Source: Pseudomonadota bacterium (GTDB lineage Bacteria; Bdellovibrionota; Bacteriovoracia; Bacteriovoracales; Bacteriovoracaceae). From it: a stretch of 11,745 nucleotides of DNA. The position numbers and the translations under genes were made by a program. Below, in pieces: positions 6,126-11,745 of this stretch; positions within the stretch are counted from its first letter, which is position 1; each line of letters begins with the position of its first letter. Location: assembly GCA_021299675.1 (NCBI GenBank), contig JAJTIF010000366.1, positions 1 to 11,745 on the forward strand, read 5' to 3'. Below the pieces are notes generated by a model. The model saw nothing but the letters and a program-made list of their open reading frames with translations, ran no database searches and had not been told where the DNA came from.

Positions 6126-6572
6126 ATGAAAAAGACCTGCTGTGCCCATGCGCTGACACCACGCGACGCCCACGAACTCCTGGCCCTTCACGGCCTCAAT
6201 CGCACGGAGATTAAAACGCAAATCCTAGTGCAACTCTCCAAGAGCAAGAAGCCGCTTTCGGCCAGCGAGCTCCACCAAAAGCTCGGCGCCGACAGCTGCA
6301 ATATCTCCAGTGTCTTCCGCAGTCTCACTCAGTTCCAAGAGATAGGGCTCGTGCGGGAGCTGAATTTGGGAGAGGACTTCTTTCGTTTTGAACTCGTTAA
6401 CCTCGAGGACTCGCACCACCACCATCACCACGTGCGCTGCCGCGACTGCGGGGACATAAAACTTATCGAAAACTGTGACCTCAGTAACTTCGAGAAAATG
6501 ATCGCCAAGATGGGGTTTAAACAGACCGAACACACCCTAGAATTCACCGGCGTCTGTGGGAAGTGTAACTAG
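6126..6572 (+). CDS. zur: Fur-family metalloregulator, probably Zur (or Nur-like)
   Basis: A 148-residue transcriptional repressor. The N-terminal winged helix includes LSASELHQKLGADSCNISSVFRSLTQFQEIGLV-type segments (about residues 44-76), with the recognition helix at NISSVFRSL. The C-terminal dimerisation domain has six consecutive histidines (97-102), then CRDC (Cys105, Cys108) and CGKC (Cys144, Cys147), the Cys4 structural zinc site of Fur/Zur proteins. Start ATG at 6126 is chosen over ATG at 6111; neither has a proper Shine-Dalgarno (AGG abuts 6126). TATATT at 6114-6119 ends 7 bases before the ATG, so a leaderless transcript is possible. Neighbours (two cobW-type GTPases, DUF1826, NicO) argue for Zur; the operator form resembles that of the nickel regulator Nur. 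The last 36 bases overlap the WD40-like gene on the opposite strand. Confidence 0.85.
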   Translation: MKKTCCAHALTPRDAHELLALHGLNRTEIKTQILVQLSKSKKPLSASELHQKLGADSCNISSVFRSLTQFQEIGLVRELNLGEDFFRFELVNLEDSHHHHHHVRCRDCGDIKLIENCDLSNFEKMIAKMGFKQTEHTLEFTGVCGKCN

Positions 6573-7517
6573 CTGATAGACCCGCACCTCTCCGTCACAG
6601 GTGCCGACTAGCACGCGGTCGTCCCACAGATTTAGGCACGAGATCTCACTGTGAAAGCACTCTCTCCATAGGCATCTATCATCGAGTACGTCCCACAGGG
6701 CGACGGAGAGAGCATCCTCCTGAACGAGAAATGCCAGCTTCTGGGGATGCGCAACCACTCGTAAGGGTGGCCGACGAAGCCCTTGAGCCACGAAGGTCTC
6801 GTACTCATCAAAGCGCTCACTCATAGCGCGCATAAGGATCAGCTGATTGGCGAAGCTCAAGGCGAGGTGCTGACCAGTTATCGATCCGACGATAAGCAGT
6901 TTGCCTTCACTTCCTTGAGTCACATAGGGTTCTCCCTCCGACATGCCAAGGTTCACAAGACCCAACGCTCCTCTGCGCATAACGAAGTGAAAGGTGTTAT
7001 TGCGTTCGAGATAGGCACAGGTCGTGAAAGGAAGAACCTCCTTTGTGACCACAGAGAGGGAGCCATCTCGGGCCAGGGCCCACCAGCAAGTTTTAGACAT
7101 CACAAGCAGGCGATCGCCACAGGGCCAGATCAATTCGAGGCGTTCGAGGGATAGACAGGGACCAGAGACCACAGACGTGCAGTAAAGGCGCCCCTGGGAG
7201 AGGTAGTAAACAGAGCCATTCCAAGAACACGGATAAGAGATGCGAGCTTTCGTTCGAGTGAGCGTCTTGCTGCCAGCAGTAATAAAGCAGCTGCCATCGA
7301 TCCCTTGGGCAAAAAAATCAGATCCCAAAGAATAAAAACTCATGAGCCCAGCGGGTTGTATTACTTCAAGCTGATGGCAGATCCCCTGCGGATCTATGGA
7401 GAAAGTGCACCCCTCGCCGGTTGCACCGATGACTCCCCCCTGGAAAGGGTAGCAGGACAGCGGATATCCATCCACTGAAGTGCAAAAAAGCAGCTTGAGC
7501 TCGTCTAGCGGAAGCAT
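6537..7517 (-). CDS. WD40-like beta-propeller protein
   Basis: A 326-residue protein with no signal peptide, made of repeated four-strand-like units. The clearest is the last one, ISCLNLWDDRVLVGTCDGEVRVYQL (about residues 291-315, read as two segments). Earlier degenerate copies include LMSFYSLGSDFFAQGIDGS, LLVMSKTCWWALARDGSLSVV and LAFLVQEDALSVALWDV. It is the third gene of the nicO-cobW operon: its ATG at 7517 overlaps the end of the cobW-type gene by 13 nt, and GAGG lies rather far upstream (about 13 bases), so coupling is likely. WD40-type genes beside cobW genes are known from zinc-regulated loci in other bacteria, by my recollection. A scaffold for metal delivery is possible but unproven. 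There are about ten cysteines, unusually many for a cytoplasmic propeller. Confidence 0.72.
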   Translation of the reverse strand: MLPLDELKLLFCTSVDGYPLSCYPFQGGVIGATGEGCTFSIDPQGICHQLEVIQPAGLMSFYSLGSDFFAQGIDGSCFITAGSKTLTRTKARISYPCSWNGSVYYLSQGRLYCTSVVSGPCLSLERLELIWPCGDRLLVMSKTCWWALARDGSLSVVTKEVLPFTTCAYLERNNTFHFVMRRGALGLVNLGMSEGEPYVTQGSEGKLLIVGSITGQHLALSFANQLILMRAMSERFDEYETFVAQGLRRPPLRVVAHPQKLAFLVQEDALSVALWDVLDDRCLWRECFHSEISCLNLWDDRVLVGTCDGEVRVYQLVTLPTDAGEF

Positions 7518-8500
7518 TGGCGAAAGGTTTCCTCGATCAACTTTTGGTCTAAGTTTTTTCCGATGACCACGAGCACGCTTTTTCGTGCCTCACTTTCCTC
7601 CCAGGGTTTACCGAAGGAAAAATCCACCATGGAGTGCACCCCCTGGATGATGAAGCGCTCGCGCTCGTCTTGAAGCGCTACGATACCCTTTAAGCGGTAG
7701 ATGTCTTTGCCGCGCTCACTGGTGAAGAGATTGATCCAGAACTCCAGCATCATCCGGTGCGCCAGTCCTGTTTGGACTTCCACGCAAACCGCTGACACAC
7801 CTTCTTCGTGTTCAGCAACCTCTTCATCTTTGTGCGCTTTTAGCGAGAAGCGTGGGCGACTTTGCCCAACGAAGGAAAGAGATTTTGCGATCCCGGATTC
7901 CTGATGCATGTGGATCTCAAGAATCTTCGAAAGATCAACGTTTCCTCGCTGTGCCCGCAGCATCTCAACGCGTGGATTGAGCTGCTGCACGAGGCTTTCG
8001 ACATGGGCCAGCTGTGCATCAGATAATAGATCGGTCTTAGTCAACACCACCCGGTCAGAGAAAGAGATCTGCCTTTTCACTTCGGGCGAGCGGCCTAGTT
8101 GTTCCGAAATGTGTGCAGCATCAACCAGGGTGATCACACCGTCTAGACGAAAAGATGCCTTAAGAGAGGGCTCAGCCAGAAAAGTCTGGATCACCGGAGC
8201 TGGGTCTGCGACGCCAGTGGTTTCCACGATGACTCGATCGAAGCGATTTTTTCTCAGGAGCAAGCCCTGAAGAATCCGCACGAGGTCACCGCGCACAGAG
8301 CAACACACGCAGCCGTTATTCATCTCGAAGATCTCTTCGTCGGCCTGGATGACGATGTCCTGATCAACGCCAATCTCCCCAAATTCGTTTTCGATCACCG
8401 CGATTTTGTGTCCATGGTACTGGGTCAAGATGAAGTTGAGAAGAGTGGTTTTCCCGCTGCCAAGGTAGCCAGTGAGGATGGTGACAGGGATCTGCTGCAT
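7505..8500 (-). CDS. CobW/COG0523-family GTPase, short subfamily (metallochaperone)
   Basis: A 331-residue G3E GTPase distinct from the one at 4769-6001. Walker A is GYLGSGKTT (11-19), followed by IENEFGEIGVD, the CxCC motif GCVCC (Cys64, Cys66, Cys67), ETTG (93-96) and the base-recognition motif TKTD (154-157, a common variant of NKxD). A short charged stretch with His (HKDEEVAEHEEG) precedes the CobW_C domain with its YRLKGI segment. The general plan matches the YjiA/ZNG1-like branch that moves zinc into client proteins using GTP hydrolysis. The ATG at 8500 lies 10 bases after the nicO stop, with TAGGAG overlapping that stop as ribosome binding site. It is the middle gene of the nicO-cobW-WD40 operon under operator 3. 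The metal cargo and clients are unknown. Confidence 0.92.
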   Translation of the reverse strand: MQQIPVTILTGYLGSGKTTLLNFILTQYHGHKIAVIENEFGEIGVDQDIVIQADEEIFEMNNGCVCCSVRGDLVRILQGLLLRKNRFDRVIVETTGVADPAPVIQTFLAEPSLKASFRLDGVITLVDAAHISEQLGRSPEVKRQISFSDRVVLTKTDLLSDAQLAHVESLVQQLNPRVEMLRAQRGNVDLSKILEIHMHQESGIAKSLSFVGQSRPRFSLKAHKDEEVAEHEEGVSAVCVEVQTGLAHRMMLEFWINLFTSERGKDIYRLKGIVALQDERERFIIQGVHSMVDFSFGKPWEESEARKSVLVVIGKNLDQKLIEETFRQCFR

Positions 8501-8510
8501 GCGTTGACTC

Positions 8511-9188
8511 CTAGAAAAAAACTAACACAAAACCAGTCCCGAACATGATCGCAAAGCGCAGCCAGAGAAGTTTCTTCTCGAGCCCAGGCTTCTGGAGAAA
8601 TTTCACGACTCGAAGTGAGTGTAAGAGAATCCAGGTGGTCAATGTGACGGACACGAGAATCCCCGCAGAGAAAATGAGGATCGATAGGATTCCTCGCTCG
8701 AACTCTCCCTGGGCAACGCTCGCCAGGTACATCGAGAGAGCCGTTCCGCAAGGAACCAAACCTCCACCGACTCCCATAAGAAAGCTGAAGCGAACCTGCT
8801 TCCACAGAGAGTCGATAGCCTGCAGGTCACTGAGCCCCACGATCGTGGGCTCGCAGCACTCCTGCCTAGCAAGAGAGCGTCGCTCCCGCACTACGAACCA
8901 CAGCGAAAGCAGCATGATAGTCATTCCTGAAAAACGGGTGAACAGGGCCACGGCGTCGTCTGAGTTTAGGAGACCAAAGTAGGAGACTCCCGAGTTGATC
9001 GCCAGGGCCAAAAAAAAGATACTAAACCCGTGAGTCAAGGCATTAGAAAAGCCCAAAGCTAGTGCGGGCAGAAGACTACCCCGTTGGCCCACGAGGTAGG
9101 CTACGATTGCCGTCTTGCCATGACCCGGTTCTACCGCGTGGAGACAGCCAAGAAGGAAAGCAGAATAGAGCGCAAAAGAGGATGGCAT
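8511..9188 (-). CDS. NicO/RcnA-type divalent-metal permease
   Basis: A 225-residue integral membrane protein with about six hydrophobic segments. LLGCLHAVEPGHGKT (residues 12-26, His17, Glu20, His23) and GGGLVPCGTAL in the middle are the hallmark motifs of the NicO superfamily (NixA importers, RcnA exporters of nickel/cobalt). The loop after the third or fourth helix (ERRSLARQECCEP) lacks the His-rich stretch of RcnA but has a CysCys pair. ATG 9188 is preferred; TTG 9197 lies inside the operator and adds only three residues. No Shine-Dalgarno is visible, and operator 3 runs right up to the ATG. It is the first gene of an operon with a COG0523 GTPase, so import of zinc (or Ni/Co) under scarcity fits better than efflux; transport direction is inference. 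Confidence 0.85.
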   Translation of the reverse strand: MPSSFALYSAFLLGCLHAVEPGHGKTAIVAYLVGQRGSLLPALALGFSNALTHGFSIFFLALAINSGVSYFGLLNSDDAVALFTRFSGMTIMLLSLWFVVRERRSLARQECCEPTIVGLSDLQAIDSLWKQVRFSFLMGVGGGLVPCGTALSMYLASVAQGEFERGILSILIFSAGILVSVTLTTWILLHSLRVVKFLQKPGLEKKLLWLRFAIMFGTGFVLVFF

Positions 9189-9211
9189 AAATTGCAACTT
9201 TGTTGCAATTT
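9189..9211. promoter_or_regulatory. Zur/Nur-type operator 3 (TTGCAA-N5-TTGCAA)
   Basis: Arms AAATTGCAAC (9189-9198) and GTTGCAATTT (9202-9211) are perfect reverse complements around TTT. The core is TTGCAACTTTGTTGCAA (9192-9208). It is the third copy of the pattern and ends directly against the nicO start codon (9188), so a bound repressor would cover the transcription start and the beginning of the gene. Confidence 0.75.
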
Positions 9212-9239
9212 AAATATCCCTCTCTTCATCAATACGCAA
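9211..9239 (-). promoter_or_regulatory. Possible nicO operon promoter
   Basis: On the minus strand TTGCGT (9239-9234) and TATTTA (9216-9211) are separated by 17 bp, a plausible but weak -35/-10 pair. The predicted start near 9204 would lie inside operator 3, a classical repressor arrangement. The leader would be only about 16 nt and contain no ribosome binding site. Confidence 0.3.
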
Positions 9240-9245
9240 GAAAAA

Positions 9246-10385
9246 TTATCTGGAGGCGGTGCTGATCTGCCGCTTGAGTCCCACTGCCGCGGCAGCGTAT
9301 CCGCCATTTTCTGAATCAATGAAGTGAATATGCTGACCCTGGCCCAGGCCTTCAACGAAACAGGTCATCAGGCAGGATTGCGTTTCGAAGGTTCCATAGA
9401 AGAGATCCCCTCGCTGATAGCCCTGCTCAAGGAAAGATTTGATCGCACTGATCTCAGATAGTGAGCAGTCGAGGACCATGCGAAGGGTGTCATCGAATTT
9501 TCGAAAATCACTGTGCATCTGCATGGAGGAGGCGTAAGCTTTGGCATCAAAAAAGATGGCAGGAAACTTGTATTTAAATACCAGCACGGCATAGAGAATT
9601 TCTAGCGCTCGGGCGATAAAGGCCATACTTAATGTTGAGCCATGCAACTTGCGCTCATCTTTAAGCAGCTGGCGCACTGATTTGTAAGAGGCGACGTCCA
9701 CGTTCACGGGATTGGCGGCGTTGATTCCTTCGGGGAAAAGTCGTGTGAGCTCTTGCATGAACTGGGCATACACCTGAGCATTCCCGCGAGTCACCATCAA
9801 CACGGTCAGAATTTTTCCCCGCTTACTGGGGATTGGATTCCAGCGACACGAGAGCCCCTCAAGACTTACTTGATTTTCAACTGTGGCCTTGTACTCATAG
9901 GCCGGATCGTTTTTGATGATTTTTTCAGCTGCACTGACACCATCTCCGCGCAAAATAGCAATCGTGCGGCCAGCAGTAAGTTCGAACTTCCCTACCTCAA
10001 TACGATGACCCAGAACTTTGAGCTCAGAGACCGCCACCACACCCACTCGCAACTCAAGATTAAAGTTCTCTCGCGAGAGCGTCTTAAGCGAGGCGAGGTC
10101 CTCACAAACTTTTATGACATGCTCTTGCGGCACCAGTAGCGTCGCCCCGTCCCCTCCGAACACAAAGGGAACCTCTATCTTCCCAAGTGCTTTACGCGCG
10201 ACAACGATGCAGGCAGCACCGATGGTGTTGACGTCTTTATAGCGGCCCTCGCCGATAGCTTTAGTCGAGCCCTTGATGTCGGTGATGATGACTGACCAAT
10301 CAGCAGGGGCCTCGGCGTAAAGAGAGTCATCGGTGAAACGATGGAACTCCCTGAACGTTTTGAGGCCCTGATAAAATTGTGTCAC
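9246..10385 (-). CDS. DUF3095 family protein, class III cyclase-like
   Basis: A 379-residue cytoplasmic protein. The N-terminal half carries the DUF3095 signature: DWSVIITDIKGSTKAIGEGR (residues 29-48), then KDVNTIGAAC, then PFVFGGDGATLLVP (73-86). Asp36 with GST and GGDG (77-80) resemble the metal-binding aspartates of nucleotidyl cyclase catalytic domains, so a nucleotide-cyclase or related nucleotide-binding role is suspected; no activity is established to my knowledge. The C-terminal part (about 230-379) contains a LHGSTLSMAFIARALE segment and a final Cys/Gly-rich stretch ending near HFIDSENGGYAAAA. The start is GTG at 10385, which overlaps the TGA of the upstream M1-like peptidase gene by 4 nt. 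The Shine-Dalgarno is weak, so translational coupling is expected. Confidence 0.85.
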   Translation of the reverse strand: MTQFYQGLKTFREFHRFTDDSLYAEAPADWSVIITDIKGSTKAIGEGRYKDVNTIGAACIVVARKALGKIEVPFVFGGDGATLLVPQEHVIKVCEDLASLKTLSRENFNLELRVGVVAVSELKVLGHRIEVGKFELTAGRTIAILRGDGVSAAEKIIKNDPAYEYKATVENQVSLEGLSCRWNPIPSKRGKILTVLMVTRGNAQVYAQFMQELTRLFPEGINAANPVNVDVASYKSVRQLLKDERKLHGSTLSMAFIARALEILYAVLVFKYKFPAIFFDAKAYASSMQMHSDFRKFDDTLRMVLDCSLSEISAIKSFLEQGYQRGDLFYGTFETQSCLMTCFVEGLGQGQHIHFIDSENGGYAAAAVGLKRQISTASR

Positions 10386-11740
10386 AGATATTGCTTCAAC
10401 TCTTTCTCACTCATCTTCTGATGGTGCACATGAGGCGTCGGTGTCATAGGAGCTGATTTTTCTCCCTTTTTCGGTGCATACACGTGACGCTCGAAAATCG
10501 ACATTAAACTAGTGCGAGAAAAGCCTTCGATCCACGACACAAAATCTTCTGTATAAAATGGATAGAATAAATGATTCTCGATCACCTGCTTGAGCATGGG
10601 TCTGAGACCACCCTGATCCTTCAAATGATTATCAAGGCTCGCCATGAACTTGGCGCCAAAGCTGTAGGCCTGGCGATCCGTGAAGCGTGTGTACTCCGCG
10701 CGGCCTGCCATGTTGGCGTTGCCACTGAAAGCACCGCCGCGTGGATATCCATTGTCTCTCCAGCTGGCGATGGCCTCATCGATCCATCCCGCATTACCGT
10801 TAGCAGGCATCATGCCACGAGCAAAATACGAGTGGATGAGTTCATGCCCGAGGGCACTTTCGCTGGTCATAGTCGCCCCGTGGTACTCCATGCCGCCAGA
10901 GCCAGCGTTATAGATGGTGACACTTGGGTGAGGGAAAGGACCGTAGTCGGCTTCGAGCTCCGCTAAAATCTTCAGCGTCATGCCTTCAAGTTTTTTAAGC
11001 TGAGTCGCAGGATTTGAGAGCATCGAGGGCTTAAGATAAATGCGCACTGGGATCTGGCGACCATCCATAGAAGAAAAGCTCAAGCGCGACTCACGCATGA
11101 CCGTTTCAGGAGTGGTGTGAAAAAAGAGCGCGCTGGCATTGAAGTGCGCCGGAAACTGGATGCGCACTTGCTGATCATTGATAAACTCGATGTCTCCATT
11201 GGCATAGACGGCTTGTTTAATCTTCGCGTTTATAAACTGGATATCAAAGCTCATAGCATAGCGGTCATACTCCAGATTCGTGGGAATATATTTCTCAATA
11301 AAGCTTCTCTCAGACAGATCACTGGTCCAAAACGCTGAGGAGACTCCCCCATTGCTCCAGTCAACCAACGCTGTCAGAGGGAACTTTATCACAAGCCTGT
11401 GGGTTCCGGCCGAGAGGTCTTGAGCGATCACACGCATCTTGGTGGCGCGATCGGGAGTTTGTACTTCCGCGGCCTGCACACGCACGCCATTGAGGGTCAC
11501 CTCTGTGGCATTTTGCACGAAGTCCAGCATTGGGTAGCCGGCTTCTTGAGTATCAAAGCGAAGGGTCGCTTCGACAGCAGCTGACTGAGCCGTGATATCG
11601 TAGCTGATGCGGTAGTGCGCCTCGGAGATATCAATGTAGACAGCTTTAGAATTTTGAAAGACAAATGATTTAGGCGCGCGCGCGAGATCATCCGTGACAG
11701 TAGCGTGGGCACAAAAAAGTGCCAAGAAAAGAGAGAGCAT
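10382..11740 (-). CDS. Exported M1-like (gluzincin) metallopeptidase
   Basis: A 452-residue protein read from the ATG at 11740. MLSLFLALFCAHA is a signal peptide, but only 5 bases precede it in the window and the frame stays open to the edge, so a slightly earlier start is possible. The zinc site is HELIH (299-303), followed 18 residues later by Glu322 in NAGWIDEA, the HExxH-X18-E pattern of M1 peptidases. GGMEY (282-286) matches the exopeptidase GxMEN-type motif in a variant form. The N-terminal half is a beta-rich domain (about 20-210) as in M1 enzymes. The C-terminal helical domain is short, ending in a basic, His-containing tail. At about 450 residues it is much smaller than classical M1 aminopeptidases. 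It probably cleaves peptides in the periplasm or outside; substrate is unknown. It is coupled to the DUF3095 gene by a stop/start overlap. Confidence 0.88.
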   Translation of the reverse strand: MLSLFLALFCAHATVTDDLARAPKSFVFQNSKAVYIDISEAHYRISYDITAQSAAVEATLRFDTQEAGYPMLDFVQNATEVTLNGVRVQAAEVQTPDRATKMRVIAQDLSAGTHRLVIKFPLTALVDWSNGGVSSAFWTSDLSERSFIEKYIPTNLEYDRYAMSFDIQFINAKIKQAVYANGDIEFINDQQVRIQFPAHFNASALFFHTTPETVMRESRLSFSSMDGRQIPVRIYLKPSMLSNPATQLKKLEGMTLKILAELEADYGPFPHPSVTIYNAGSGGMEYHGATMTSESALGHELIHSYFARGMMPANGNAGWIDEAIASWRDNGYPRGGAFSGNANMAGRAEYTRFTDRQAYSFGAKFMASLDNHLKDQGGLRPMLKQVIENHLFYPFYTEDFVSWIEGFSRTSLMSIFERHVYAPKKGEKSAPMTPTPHVHHQKMSEKELKQYL

Positions 11741-11745
11741 CCGTA

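Noticed and set aside
8545..8982. Plus-strand open frame opposite nicO
   Set aside because: Arg/Ser/Thr-rich translation typical of an antisense frame; the minus strand encodes recognisable NicO motifs.

Overview
The window is a gene-dense stretch (about 50% GC by eye) of bacterial chromosome with Gram-negative character: lipoprotein and Sec signal peptides, an outer-membrane beta-barrel and several exported peptidases. The mixture (transaldolase-like aldolase, matrixin lipoprotein, FixH-like small lipoproteins, DUF3095, many short exported proteins, gaps of 124 bp or less) resembles Bdellovibrionota or other former deltaproteobacteria. That placement is inference only. There is no tRNA, rRNA, IS element, CRISPR array, integrase or phage gene. 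No stretch of 300 bases lacks a gene. The largest gaps are 490-596, 1818-1913, 3737-3800, 6002-6125 and 9189-9245, and most of them hold regulatory-looking dyads.

Left part (1-3736): the 3' end of a fructose-6-phosphate aldolase/transaldolase-like gene; a matrixin-type zinc metalloprotease lipoprotein whose ribosome binding site lies inside a 12-bp hairpin; then a divergent locus. In that locus a FixH/YtkA-like exported protein (minus strand) faces a three-gene operon (plus strand): an exported thioredoxin-fold protein, a second FixH/YtkA-like lipoprotein paralogous to the first, and an outer-membrane beta-barrel. The divergent promoter region carries a perfect palindrome of two 15-bp arms around one base. 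Met/His motifs in both FixH-like proteins suggest an envelope metal (perhaps copper) function; this is inference.

Central part (3753-9211): a compact metal-homeostasis island. A Fur-family regulator (Zur/Nur type) sits among three transcription units, each starting at a copy of the same operator, TTGCAA-N5-TTGCAA: (i) a small four-cysteine exported protein; (ii) cobW-type GTPase plus DUF1826; (iii) NicO-type permease, a second cobW-type GTPase and a WD40-like propeller. The regulator shares the tandem operator of unit (ii), so it is probably autoregulated. Operators bound the island at both ends, and two convergent gene pairs overlap at their 3' ends. The likely logic is de-repression under zinc (or another divalent metal) scarcity, giving metal import through NicO and metal delivery by the GTPases. 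The operator form matches the box described for the nickel regulator Nur of Streptomyces, so the cognate metal is open.

Right part (9246-11745): a minus-strand pair with a 4-nt stop/start overlap: an exported M1-like (gluzincin) metallopeptidase followed by a DUF3095 protein with a class III cyclase-like motif.
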